A DNA stretch of 64,000 nt from Phlebopus portentosus (Eukaryota > Basidiomycota > Agaricomycetes > Boletales > Boletinellaceae): the NCBI GenBank assembly GCA_037892935.1, contig JAYXKI010000019.1, forward strand, positions 558,001-622,000, read 5' to 3'. Both the position numbers and the translations under genes were made by a program. Under the pieces are notes generated by a model. The model was given only the letters and a program-made list of their open reading frames with translations. It ran no database searches and had not been told where the DNA came from. Positions 1 to 10,002 of the stretch are shown here, one piece after another (position 1 is the stretch's first letter; each line of letters opens with the position of its first letter).

Positions 1-516
1 TGCTTGGAGCGCTAGTGCGACCGCCGTTGTGAGATCAGTCATCGCTTCCTTTGACAATGACATCTCGTGTTCTTCTTCTTCTTCTTCGTCTTCTTCACTT
101 GGTATGAGCGGTGCTGGTTCTCGAAACTTTCCAAACGCCGGAGAAGGCTCGACAGTGGGGGCCAATGCTTGAGTGGTCGAACCTGATGGTTCTGGTAAGG
201 GGGCCGTTGGTTGCGTCGGAGTAGGAGGTGAGGGCTCGTCTACGTCGCCTTCTTGTTTCACTCTCCAGTGGATGGACCTTCCTTCCCTCTGGGAGTACCA
301 CCTCTTGGCAGTCTCGTCCCACCAGGCGCCGAAGACTTGGTTTCCTGCTTTGACAATATAATGTCCTCGCAAGGCGCTCCACCTAGAGTTCGCAGGGAGG
401 GCCGCTCGTTGCTCGTCAGTTAGCTCCACCTTGATAGGCTGGGGGTGGAACGGGGATCGGGATGCTGTTCGGGTGGGACCGACTTCGGATAACCGGCTCG
501 TCTTTGAAATTGATGA
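1..516 (-). pseudogene. Gag-like open-frame remnant running off the left edge
   Basis: One minus-strand frame stays open from a stop at 517-519 to the window edge. It has a tryptophan-rich stretch (FGAWWDETAKRWY), a proline/serine/threonine linker, an acidic Glu/Asp run at about 70-105, and then a helix-like segment starting at the first ATG (position 63, MSLSKEAMTDL). The order charged linker, acidic run, helix resembles the leader of a retrotransposon Gag, and the neighbourhood is full of such elements, but I recognise no specific domain. It could also be the end of an unrelated protein. No ATG opens the longer frame, so the upstream part is either a spliced exon or decayed. Confidence 0.3.
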
Positions 517-1259
517 CTAAACGAAAGGCTCCAAGGTAGATAATGAAGGAGATACTTGTCGACGACTGGACTCTATGCGTTACCCACGAGAAGGTTTGAT
601 GAGAGTTCCAGAGAAGGGTGATTCGGAGCGCCACGGTGATGTGATTGGTTGATACTTTGGGTACTATCGGGTCACGTCGGAGTCAATCGGACTTTGACGG
701 GCAAGATAGGGGTTTGTTGTCTGCACGGTAGGAACCGGGTTTTGTTCGATGTCGTCCTTCGAAGATATACTTCAGGGGACACGTCACAGGCGAGCGCTCG
801 ACGACAACGGAATCGGGCGTGAGCCAGAGGTAGGTCTTTCTATTATGTTAGGCGGACGGCTCAAGGACTGAGTCGAGGCAGGCCAACACAACAACAAACA
901 AGCGTAGATGAGATAATCCCAAACACGTCGCTCAGGTCAAGACAGCTAAGACGAGGCTTAAGTCCAGACCGTCGAACGCTATGTCGCAGTGAAGGTAAGT
1001 AGATTTCAGCAAACTAATAATACAAGAGTAGATACCTATGTCGCAGTGAAGGTAAGTAGAATAGAAAGACAAGGAACGAAAGAGTCAAACTATCTACTTA
1101 TATAGACTTTGAGCATGGGAAAGGTCTACTCTAATAGAAAGTCACATGACAAGGAATGGGATGATTAGTGAGCGTGATAGAACATTGTGGAATGTTCCGG
1201 CAAAAGGGTGAGTAAGCGCATAAGAAAAATAAAAGAAAAGAAAAAGAATATTAAAATAA
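517..1259. other. Gene-free stretch between two retroelement remnants
   Basis: No convincing coding frame. It contains the 25-bp direct repeat listed separately and ends in an A-rich tract just before the gypsy pol fragment. Probably decayed LTR-element sequence. Confidence 0.4.
979..1060. repeat. 25-bp direct repeat, two copies 57 bp apart
   Basis: The string ctatgtcgcagtgaaggtaa, continued by gtaga, occurs at 979-1003 and again at 1036-1060 without a mismatch. The intervening 32 bp are unrelated. It may be the trace of a local duplication; no function is apparent. Confidence 0.8.
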
Positions 1260-2638
1260 ATGATGACATCAGAAAAGAAAAGGAAAATGTTCGAGTCCTT
1301 ACAGACAAAGCATAATCCTGAGATTGATTGGAGGTTAGGAACAGTTAAGTTCACCCATTGCTCTGACGAATGTGAGTCGCCACTGTCAAGCGAGGAGATA
1401 GATGAAGAGTTTGTGAGGAATGTGCGGATGAAGGAAGCAGCAAAATGGCCACCTTACCTGGAGGAATACGCCGACGTCTTTAGTGAGAAATTGTTTGAAC
1501 GCTTATCAAACCACCGAACATGGGACCACGCTATTGACCTGAAACCAGATTTCAAACCCAGCGACTGCAAGGTTTACCCGTTATTGCCAAAAGAACAAGA
1601 AGCGATGAGGGAGTTCATTGAGGAAAACCTAGCGTCAGGACGTATCCGACAGTCGAAGTCTCCAATGGTGTCACCATTCTTCTTTATCAAGAAAGAGGAT
1701 GGGAGCTTACGAGCAATCCAAGACTATTGAAAGCTCAACGAAGGGATGGTCAAGAACAAATACCCATTGCCACTGATAAATGAGCTCATCGACAAGGATA
1801 AGGATGCAAGGTACATCACGAAGCTCGACATTCGTTGGGGATACTACAACATCCAGATTCACGAGGGAGACGAGTGGAAGGCAGCATTCCGGACAAATCT
1901 AGGCTTATTCAAACCCACAGTCATGTTCTTCGGCTTGTGTAATGCACCAGCGACGTTCCAAGGCTTTATGAATGACATCTTTCGGGAGCTAATTCATGAG
2001 GGTATCATCATCATTTACCTCGATGACATTCTCATCTTCTCAAATGATCTAGAAGAACATCGCAGACGCACCAAACGAGTCTTTGAGATCCTTTGCCAAA
2101 ATGGACTTTTCCTAAAGCTGCAGAAGTGCAAGTTCGAAGTTGACACAGTCAAGTACCTTGGACACATTATTGGCAATGGCGAAGTTCGAATAGATCCCAA
2201 GAAGACAGCAGCAGTACAGGACTGGCCAGTTCCAAGGAACGTCCACGAACTGCAACAATTCCTGGGATTAGGAAATTGGTTGCGACGTTTTGTTAAGGAT
2301 TACAGTTCGGTCGTCAAACCCTTGACTACCCTAATGGGTAAGGTGGAATGGAAATGGGGCGAAGATGAGCAGGCAGCGTTTGGGGAATTGAAGCATCGTT
2401 TGAGTAGTCCTCCCGTGTTAGCGATACCCAACAATGAGGACCCTTTCCATGTAGAAGCAGATGCGTCGGACTTTGCGACTGGTGGAGTCCTTCTCCAGAA
2501 ACAAGACAGCAAATGGAAGGTGATCGCTTATCGGTCGTCAACATTCCTAGAGGCAGAGCAAAATTATGAGATTTACAACAAGGAAATGCTCGCCATCGTT
2601 CAAGCCCTAAAGGAATGGCGACAATATCTCCAGGGAGC
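1260..2638 (+). pseudogene. Ty3/gypsy pol fragment (RT and start of RNase H), truncated
   Basis: Reads as the N-terminal lead-in of a Ty3/gypsy reverse transcriptase (HNPEIDW, then a segment ending SLRAIQDY), a TGA stop at 1728-1730 where the family has arginine, then the RT palm with catalytic IIYLDDILIF, the LGHII thumb motif and the start of RNase H (EADASDFATGGVLL). The frame stops being pol-like exactly at 2638, where the LTR of the next element begins, so RNase H and integrase are cut off. No protease or gag sits upstream. It belongs to a different gypsy lineage from the element that interrupts it, judged by its RT sequence. Non-functional. Confidence 0.9.
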
Positions 2639-4244
2639 TGTTAGGACCAGCATTTTCGGACGAGGTGGTCAGTCCGAGCGTACCGGAACAAGTCCCTGCT
2701 TCCTCCTTCCGACAATGTATAATTGGAGAGTAGAGTAGCGAAGGTTAGATGTACTACTAAGAAGCGAGCTATAGGCTCAAGCTTGACCCAGCAGTAGAGC
2801 AGAGGTTCAATCAAAGGGGTACAGTTATGATTGAAAGTACAAAATAATTTTGCTGAGGGACAACACCCCGCTCAGCTGGCGCCTTAAATAAAGTTTCTAC
2901 TGAATACTACCGACTACCAAATACTACCGACCATGCCTCGCCATTGGTTAGGACAATGTGTTTCAGCTGGTGTCACTACTACTTTCTTGAGTCTGTAGTA
3001 CCACTGACAACTCTGGTGGTGCTACCGAAACTCCTAGTTGCACCACCAACTACTTCCTTCCCTATTAGGCAGGCCCGGATTTCCTTCCGTTCTGAAGAAG
3101 CTTTCCCCAGGCTTCTATCGATCTCCGTTCCTTTCACATGTTAATCCTTAACGCCAATCCTCCCACGAGAGATTTCTTCCATGTGCCGCAATCTCGCTTC
3201 GCCGGCGCTCCGTTACTCCGGCCGAGCTTCTGCCGTTTAATCTTCCATCATGGGGCTGACCGTTATCTCGGGATTTGGAATCGGTGACCCTTGCCGATCA
3301 TTGGAGATTAACCTCAGCGGCTGTGTAAATCTGGCAGATACTCTTCTGTGCCTTGCCGCAATATCGATGTCAGAGAATTGTAGTCCGGTACCCGTTGTTA
3401 ACCTGTATCTTCTTCCCAGGTGATTCGTCTCGCGCCATTCGTCGACTGTAATAACCCCTTCTTCCGATCGTTCCCATGCTTCTAGCATTCGATCCGTTGC
3501 TTCATCGATAAGACTCTCGACATCCAATGGTGCCGCATAGTATATCGGCCAATCAACTTCCACTGCAGTGTTTCGACACAAGGTCTGGTGATGATGCTGA
3601 TTGATCCAAGCTCTCACGCCAACCTTCAGTGCATAGATGTCTCTGTCGCCAAGCCATATCGACACCTCATGGTCATATGCGCTCATTCCGCGGTTCGGCA
3701 ATGGTTGGTCCAACGTTCGTTCCGAGGGTCCAGGTTTATGTCGAATCTTGACATCGGCTCCCTCCCGGGTTACTAAGCGCTCCACGAAGTTCTTGAGGAG
3801 CCACTCCGAAAGAACCCAACTCCTTTGGTATGCCAAATAGCAGTTTGTACAAACCAGGCTTTCGTGAACAAAGCGTCTGGTTGCACTATGTCGATATCGT
3901 CTCTTCTGCAGGAGTTCCACGTATCTTGCGATGTTCCATTCCTCCATCTGCACGTAGCTTCGCTCGGGTGGAGGAGTATGTCCAATGTGCATTCCAGCTA
4001 GTCCTTGCTGCAAAACATATGGATCCTCCCTCTCGTCACGTCTGTCTTTGTAATATCGTCGATCAGGTTCTTCTTGAATATAATCCACAGCGACCTCCCC
4101 AGGTCCTTGCTGTCTTAGTGGGCAAGAATCGCCTCCACCATTCTGTTCTTGAAGCCTTTCGAAATGCTCTTGATTAGGCTGCATAATTTGGTGTGTAAAG
4201 TGTCTGATTCCACGCCGCATTGTATATTCACAATTTTCGTAACA
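2639..4244 (-). repeat. 3' LTR of the chromovirus (1606 bp)
   Basis: Matches 13649-15254 over its whole length with about 19 differences by eye, all transitions, no indels. Ends are TGTTA...TAACA. Most of its length is U3 (about 1390 bp), occupied by a 327-codon ORF; the predicted R/U5 part is about 216 bp. Confidence 0.97.
3237..4220 (-). CDS. LTR-encoded protein (ORF C, 327 aa), 3' LTR copy
   Basis: A 327-aa ATG-started frame fills most of U3, beginning 24 nt inside the LTR. The protein is charged: a Gln/Gly-rich N-terminus, a central part with a CTNC motif (LVCTNCYLAYQ), then HEVSIWLGDRDIYALKVG and a Glu/Asp-rich region. I recognise no known domain. Both LTR copies keep it open, differing at about eight residues, while gag-pol of the same element has nine stops. 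A diverged homologue lies in the LTR of the second element at 50.65-51.5 kb. In the genomic RNA it would be the 3'-most ORF, after integrase, a position otherwise known from MMTV sag or nef-type accessory genes; no homology to those is claimed. Promoter and function are unknown. Confidence 0.7.
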   Translation of the reverse strand: MRRGIRHFTHQIMQPNQEHFERLQEQNGGGDSCPLRQQGPGEVAVDYIQEEPDRRYYKDRRDEREDPYVLQQGLAGMHIGHTPPPERSYVQMEEWNIARYVELLQKRRYRHSATRRFVHESLVCTNCYLAYQRSWVLSEWLLKNFVERLVTREGADVKIRHKPGPSERTLDQPLPNRGMSAYDHEVSIWLGDRDIYALKVGVRAWINQHHHQTLCRNTAVEVDWPIYYAAPLDVESLIDEATDRMLEAWERSEEGVITVDEWRETNHLGRRYRLTTGTGLQFSDIDIAARHRRVSARFTQPLRLISNDRQGSPIPNPEITVSPMMED

Positions 4245-4255
4245 TTCCTCCCCTT
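4245..4255 (-). promoter_or_regulatory. Polypurine tract of the chromovirus
   Basis: On the element strand AAGGGGAGGAA directly precedes the TGTTA start of the 3' LTR, the expected site and composition for plus-strand priming. Confidence 0.9.
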
Positions 4256-4680
4256 AAGATCCACTTCGGACTGCAAGGAGAGTGTGGATCCCTTAATTGT
4301 GGTAGCCAGAATCTTGCTGTTTCGCATTGATGCTTCCTAAGCATCGTCCTCTTGGTGTTCTAGTGACTTATTCCTCTTTTGCTGGAATAACTGTAGCACT
4401 GTACATCCAGAGTCCTTTTTGTTATTGATCATGTGACCTGACGCACAACCCCTCCGGCCAAAAGTGCGGCAGTCATGTGACCTACACACTTCCTGTTTTG
4501 GATGAGGGTGTGTCAAGCACGTGATTGACGCTCAATCTGTTCTCAGAGAAAGGCGGCAGTCACGTGACGCTTGCTCAATAATTCAAAGCCTCGCTGAGTG
4601 TCGGCTTCCAACATACTAGATGCTTCCCAACATGCTAGGAATAGTTTAATGACTTATTCAGGTCAAATAAGCAGGCCTTC
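4256..4680 (-). other. Noncoding 3' internal region of the chromovirus
   Basis: Between the integrase stop and the polypurine tract there are 425 bp without a coding frame. It holds an imperfect tandem repeat of about 88 bp (4430-4517 and 4518-4604) carrying four CAYGTGA motifs. Confidence 0.6.
4430..4568. promoter_or_regulatory. Four regularly spaced CAYGTGA (E-box-like) motifs
   Basis: CATGTGAC at 4430 and 4474, CACGTGAT at 4518 and CACGTGAC at 4561, spacings 44, 44 and 43 bp. Two are followed by similar TGACGC words and two are preceded by CGGCAGT, so they sit in a decayed tandem repeat. CACGTG is a classic bHLH site; regulatory use is inference. Confidence 0.45.
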
Positions 4681-6471
4681 CTAAGCCTCGCTGCACTCAC
4701 TATCCGAGGAGTCAGCCCAAAACCAATCCTTGTATGAAGGATCCCCTTTCTCTTCTGGCAGATCCCATCTGCGAACCGGCAGCGCTTTGTTTCGAGTGAA
4801 TGGCCTTTTCGCTGCTCTCCAATGACGCTTGTGCCATTCCGGATAACCGAAATCTCGCTGCTTGATACCTGTCTTGTTTAGGTATCTTCTTCTTTTGACT
4901 ACCCTCTGAGCTACGGACTCTCCTAGTGCCGTCCTCAGGAACTCGTCATCTTCTTTCTTGATGTCGATTACTCTCTGGGTAGAGTCTATAATATCCGCGA
5001 TCTTCTTTCTAGAGGGAAGATCTATCGTGTCCGGCCAACGATTCCTCTCGTGATACTCCCGCAATTTCTCTGGGGCATTGCGCAGCCCTTCCACAGGTTC
5101 CCAAGTATTTTCTTCCTCTGGGTAGCCGAGCCATTTAACCTGATACTCCCATTTTCCATGCCGTTTCCTCATGTCCCGGATCGCTTCAACCTCGTATTCG
5201 GTTTCTCCAGCGATAACTTCTGGTGGTGGTCTTGTTCTCTGTGCCGGATCTTTCCTTTCTCGGTAGGGAATCAATAGTCCTGCATAGAATACCAGGTGGA
5301 TCCTCAACTCCTTCGGGAGATCCAACTCGTAGTTGACTAGCCCATGCTTTGCGATAATTTGATAAGGTCCCAGGTTTCTATCCCCTAACTTCCTCGTGGG
5401 AACTAGTAAGGTTAGATTCCGACCATCTAGCATAACTTTATCGCCAATTTCGAATGACGGCATCGGGCCTCGGTGTCTATCTGCAAATCTTTTCATTGCA
5501 TCTCGTGCCTTCTCCAGCGCCTTTGTTGCTTCTTCTTGATTCTTCTTTCGCATAGCCACATAGTCCTGTGTTCCTCGGATCGGAAGCTTGAATCCTAATT
5601 CCGGTTGAAATCCATACACCAATTCAAACGGTGTTTTGCCTGTACTAGAGTGAGAGCGACTATTATAGGCGAATTCTGCCATAGGTAGATGTTCGTCCCA
5701 ATTGTCTTGCTGCAAGCTGGAATAGCAACGTAGCAGCTGTTCCATTTCTTGATTTACTCGCTCTGTTTGACCATCTGTTTGTGGATGATATGCCGTACTA
5801 AGCTTCGTTTCAATTCCGAGGGCCTGGTTCACCTGTTCTGTAAACCGGCTAGTGAATTGCGGTCCCCTGTCGCTGATTACTGTCTTCGGAGTTCCGACCT
5901 TGCTGTAGACATAATTGATCATCAGGTCCGCAGTGGTCTTCGAGTCTGCATTTACTGTAGTAGGTATAAAAGTTCCCATTTTAGAGAACCTGTCTACCAC
6001 CACTAGTATCGCATTGTTTCCTTTGCTCGTCATTGGAAGTCCGGTGACATAGTCCATAGTAATCTCGTTGTAGGGCCTTGTCGCTATCTGTAATGGCTGC
6101 AGCGGTGGTTGCATCTTTCCTCGTCGTGCTTTCGTCCTCTGGCACACGTCGTATGTGCGCACATATTCTTCGACCCATTCCCTCATCTTCGGCCACCAAA
6201 CTCTTCTTTCCAGTTTGTCTATAGTCTTCTGTAACCCCGGGTGTCCTGACGCTAGTGCATCATGGCACTGTCGTACAATTTCCTTCTTAACTTCTTCATC
6301 TGGTGGGATAACCAATTTATCATCCTTCCACCAATATCCTTCTTCGAACATTCCGATTGCTGGCTCTTTGGATCGTTCATAGGCGTCTCGAATCTTCTCT
6401 CCCAGTTCAGGACCCCCTGTAAGCTCAAATACCCGTACCGTGCGCATGGGCAGGTCCGATGTTCTGAACAA
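4681..6471 (-). CDS. Integrase with chromodomain (C-terminal Pol)
   Basis: This is the longest intact stretch of pol (596 codons). The zinc-binding region has H70, H77 and C110, but the first cysteine of the usual CxxC pair is tyrosine (TYDVC, Y107), which fits a G-to-A change. The catalytic triad is complete: D140 (TMDYVTG), D201 (SDRGPQ) and E237 (TDGQTERVN), spaced D-35-E. A chromodomain at about 425-475 has the aromatic cage residues (EYEVEAI, VKWLGY, ENTWEP), defining the element as a chromovirus; in this family the domain directs integration to methylated histone tails. A basic/acidic tail of about 120 residues follows. The ATG is internal to Pol; the natural protein is released from the polyprotein. 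Confidence 0.93.
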   Translation of the reverse strand: MFRTSDLPMRTVRVFELTGGPELGEKIRDAYERSKEPAIGMFEEGYWWKDDKLVIPPDEEVKKEIVRQCHDALASGHPGLQKTIDKLERRVWWPKMREWVEEYVRTYDVCQRTKARRGKMQPPLQPLQIATRPYNEITMDYVTGLPMTSKGNNAILVVVDRFSKMGTFIPTTVNADSKTTADLMINYVYSKVGTPKTVISDRGPQFTSRFTEQVNQALGIETKLSTAYHPQTDGQTERVNQEMEQLLRCYSSLQQDNWDEHLPMAEFAYNSRSHSSTGKTPFELVYGFQPELGFKLPIRGTQDYVAMRKKNQEEATKALEKARDAMKRFADRHRGPMPSFEIGDKVMLDGRNLTLLVPTRKLGDRNLGPYQIIAKHGLVNYELDLPKELRIHLVFYAGLLIPYRERKDPAQRTRPPPEVIAGETEYEVEAIRDMRKRHGKWEYQVKWLGYPEEENTWEPVEGLRNAPEKLREYHERNRWPDTIDLPSRKKIADIIDSTQRVIDIKKEDDEFLRTALGESVAQRVVKRRRYLNKTGIKQRDFGYPEWHKRHWRAAKRPFTRNKALPVRRWDLPEEKGDPSYKDWFWADSSDSECSEA

Positions 6472-8577
6472 TTGCGGAGGAAGTAGGACTTGTTCTGGCT
6501 GGTCCTCTTGGCCCTGTTCGTAGTCTGGCCTTCTTGATAATGCGTCCGCTCGTGAATTCTTGGTTCCAGGTCGATATTCGATTCAAAATCGAAATCTGCT
6601 GAGAAATGTCACCCATCTTGCTTGGCGGCCACTTAGCTTCCTAGCTCCCATAAAATATCAAAGGTTAGCTTGATCGCTGACCACTCGAATCTCATGTTTA
6701 GCTCCTTCCAAGTGGTGCCTCCAGTTGCTCAAGGCCTTGACAATCGCCAGTAATTCCTTGTCCATTACTGGATAGTTATTCTCGGCATCTCGATAGGTGT
6801 TTGACCAATATCCAATGGGGTGCAAAATTTCATCGTCCCCGAGCTGCGAGAGTACGGCTCCCATCGCAAAGTTTGACGCGTCGGTTTCCAGCACAAATTG
6901 CTTCTCGTGATCTGGTCGTACTAGCATTGGTGCAGTGGTAAAAGCTTCTTTAAGTTTCCCAAAGCTCTCTTGTTGTCATTCTCCCCAGGTAAATGTTTTC
7001 TTGCCAGACATGAGTTCTGTTAGTGGCCTAGCGATCTTGGCGAAGCCTTCGATGAATTTTTGGTAGAAGTTTGCAAAACCGATAAACTTTCGAATGTCTC
7101 ACTTGCTCGACAAATCTGGCCATTCTTGAACTGCTTTTACCTTGTAGGGATCCATCTGCATGCCCGACTGGTTAACCACAAATCCTAAATAGTCGAGTTC
7201 CTTCTTTCCGAAGTAGCACTTCTCTGGCTTGCAGAAGAAGTCTGCTTCCCTTAACCTGCGCAATACCTCTGCTAGCAGGTCCCAATGTTCCTGTTCCGTT
7301 TCCGCATAGACTATAATGTCATCCAAATAAATGAGTATGCCCTGCCCAATCATGTCCTGAAAGAGCTCGTTCATTGCACGTTGGAATACCGCAGGTGCAT
7401 TCATTAGCCCGAACTGCATTACCATCGGCTGGTATACTCCCATGTGAGTCCTGAAGGCGGCATACTTCTCATGCCCAGGGTGTATTCAAATGTTGTTATA
7501 CCCACTTCGCAAATCCAGTGTAGAGAACCATTTGGCATGCGCAAGATCGTCCGGGAGCATATGTAAGAGAGGCATTGGTTGGTGGTCTGGAATGACCACC
7601 GTATTTAGCCCTCTATAGTCGATAACAATTCTATACTCCGGCTTGCCATCCTTCCCTATTGTCTTCTTGGCTATGACAAATACTGGTGCGCAAGTGTTCA
7701 CCTTTTCTTCAGCTGGTACTCGGTTTCCTACAACATGAATCTATCCCTTCTTCAGATCCTCGTGAATCCATTCCTCTACCATTCGCTTTTCAGCAGGAGC
7801 AAGTGGATATACCGGTCCAGGTTTCGGGAGCTCTGCTCCTGGTAGGAGCTCGATCTTCATGTCCCATTGTCCCGACTTTGGCAGCCATTTGGCGGCGTCC
7901 TTGTCGAACCTATCCCTGAACTCCCATATTTGTTTTGGAAGAATTTCTTCGAGAGATTTGTCGCCAGCAGAGCCTGCCATCCTTTCATCGAGTGCCTTCT
8001 CCTGCGCATATTTTTGAGCTATGCTGTTATATTTGAGAAGGTGTTCTCTTCGTGATGCAACTTGTCAATGCTCTAGGCGGCGGATCCAGTGAGGAGGCTT
8101 GGGTGGCCTTCCTCTTCGAGAGGCGTCCTCCGCTTCCATCGAGTTAGCGGGCTTGTGCGATCCTAGGATACCCTTGAACTCTGTCTCAGATCCAGCTCTT
8201 CTCTCTAGCACTTTTCCCTCCACTTTGGGCGGCTGCATAACCGAGTCAACAGGCGTGCACCATTGGCACCCCTTCTGCCCCTGCGAGAGCCCCTGCTCCA
8301 TCGCAGCATAATTCAAAATGAACCTGTTACCTTTACCGTTTGTTTTCCCTGTCGGAGCAGGGCCCTGCATTTGGTTCTTAAACCGTGGTCTTCGCGGGCG
8401 CACTTGAGCTCCCGAAGCTAGCCTACTTGTTGATTGCGGCGTACTAACTTCGGCCCTGTGCCAATTGAGTGGGACTACCCTCCCTTTGGGGTGGACCACT
8501 TTCCTAGACACTAGCCTACCCTTGAACGGCGTCTCATGTCCAGTTACTCCTCGGTCTCTCGTAGGGGGAGATCTCAC
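6472..8577 (-). pseudogene. Reverse transcriptase and RNase H of the chromovirus, stop-ridden
   Basis: In order: a Pro-rich linker (8577-8065), the RT lead-in (KIELLPGAELPKPGPVYPL), fingers/palm with LDLRSGYNNI, catalytic ILIYLDDIIVYA, the thumb (YLGFVVNQSG), then RNase H starting LETDASNFAMGAVLSQ and the connector before integrase. The frame is interrupted by TGA at 6583, 6658, 6976, 7099, 7486 and 8065 and TAG at 7741; reading through each restores family sequence with no frameshift. At 7486, 7099 and 6658 the family normally has arginine, suggesting CGA-to-TGA change. Otherwise it looks young. Catalytically dead as encoded. Confidence 0.92.
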
Positions 8578-8658
8578 TAGGTGGCCGAACCTAGTATGCT
8601 TTGTAGCCTTAGTTCTACGGCGCTCCCGACCCGAAGTACTCCTGCTTGTACCTCTGCT

Positions 8659-10002
8659 TCATGTGGTGAAGCTTACCGACTGCTTCTGCACTGCCAGGGT
8701 TGAGTCATTTTGGCCCTCGTGCACGGATGGAGGAGTCCACTCCACCCTAATACTCCTTATGACAGGGTTCGAATCAGTACCACTTCCTCCACTCTTCTGT
8801 CGACGCATCTTGAGAGGATCCGGTGCATAGTGTCCAGGCTTTCCTCCTTTAGGTGGTACACTAGGCTTCTTCCTTCTACTCGTATCTGATCCTTCTGCAT
8901 CGATTGTCATTTGTGCTTGTATTTCTTTCTGCACTCTTGCTTGGGCTTCAGATGTTGTGGGTGAGGTCGTTGTTCCCAGGTCTTTCTGAATTGCCATCAG
9001 CTGAAGACGCGCCGTATACATGCCGCCATATTCATCTAGGAGTTCATCATGTTTGGCCCCCTTGTCCATTTCTCTGACCATGGTGCGGTATACTGCACCA
9101 TCCGCTTCCTCGAGACTATTGAAGTTGTGCCAGTTTTGCTCGTCTTTTGTTATTTGGCACTTGTCCCCGAACCAAAAGAACCTCCATCTCCCTTCTTGCT
9201 TGGCAAAGGAGAGTTCTGGCGGCTTGTGCATGACTTCCTCAAACGTGACAAGCGGCGCTGCTGATTCCTTTTCTTTTCCTTTTTCTGATGGTATGATTGT
9301 AAGTTCTTCCTTCTCGGTTTCTTGTCCTGTTTCGTCATCGCTGTGGTAGTAAATCCTAGTTTCCCAAGCTTCCTCCTTCTCGTCATCTGCATCCCATTTG
9401 GGTGGTATGTAGTCTGGAATTCTTCGCCATCTTCTGCGCTTTCGGGGCTTCCTTGGGGCTAGGATTAGCTGGATGGAACGCAATCGCACTGTTCCATTGA
9501 GAGCAATTTCCTTCCCGCCTTTGCGAAGAATCCCTTTTGTCCAGTCGATGGTTGGCCTATGCTGTTCAAGCCAATCATTTCCTATGAGAAACTTGTCTTC
9601 GTGTGTATCCACCACTGCGATGTCCATTAAACCTCTTGTAATCCCTGTGTCCACTATTGCTCTGACGTTCCGAGTCCATCCACCATGATTAATCGATCCA
9701 TCGGCATTCCAGATGGTATAATTACCTTCTGCAGGCACTGTTTTCAGCCCAAGGCTCTGTACAACCGTGGGGCTAATAGTAGTGATCGCAGATCCGGAGT
9801 CAATCATAGCTGAGAGATTAACCTTTTTCTGTCCCTGAATGATGTCAATGGGTATAGTAGGATGGTTGGAATCTGGTCTAGCAATAGTCCATTGGCGCTT
9901 TATCTCTTGTGTGTCCTTCGAGCCTTCGCTAGTGTCTGATGTCAACTGGCGGCCCTTCAAAAATCCTCCTCGGAATCCTCCTCGAGGGCATGCAAAGCCC
10001 AT
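8659..10002 (-). CDS. Aspartic protease and spacer of the chromovirus Pol
   Basis: The protease active site is AMIDSGSA at residues 65-72 (D68-S69-G70), followed by a flap region and the second conserved block (DKFLIGNDWLEQ), typical of retropepsins of Ty3 elements. After about residue 170 comes a long, highly charged spacer toward RT. The frame starts inside the end of gag and is -1 relative to it, so expression probably needs a -1 frameshift; I see no perfect slippery heptamer in the overlap. It ends at a TGA (8659-8661) that sits where pol should continue, so the natural Pol is longer. Confidence 0.85.
   Translation of the reverse strand: MGFACPRGGFRGGFLKGRQLTSDTSEGSKDTQEIKRQWTIARPDSNHPTIPIDIIQGQKKVNLSAMIDSGSAITTISPTVVQSLGLKTVPAEGNYTIWNADGSINHGGWTRNVRAIVDTGITRGLMDIAVVDTHEDKFLIGNDWLEQHRPTIDWTKGILRKGGKEIALNGTVRLRSIQLILAPRKPRKRRRWRRIPDYIPPKWDADDEKEEAWETRIYYHSDDETGQETEKEELTIIPSEKGKEKESAAPLVTFEEVMHKPPELSFAKQEGRWRFFWFGDKCQITKDEQNWHNFNSLEEADGAVYRTMVREMDKGAKHDELLDEYGGMYTARLQLMAIQKDLGTTTSPTTSEAQARVQKEIQAQMTIDAEGSDTSRRKKPSVPPKGGKPGHYAPDPLKMRRQKSGGSGTDSNPVIRSIRVEWTPPSVHEGQNDSTLAVQKQSVSFTT

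Noticed and set aside
9957..10002. Slippery heptamer for -1 frameshifting between gag and protease
   Set aside because: The frames are offset by -1 but the overlap has only GATTTTTGA, which does not match X XXY YYZ in the gag frame.
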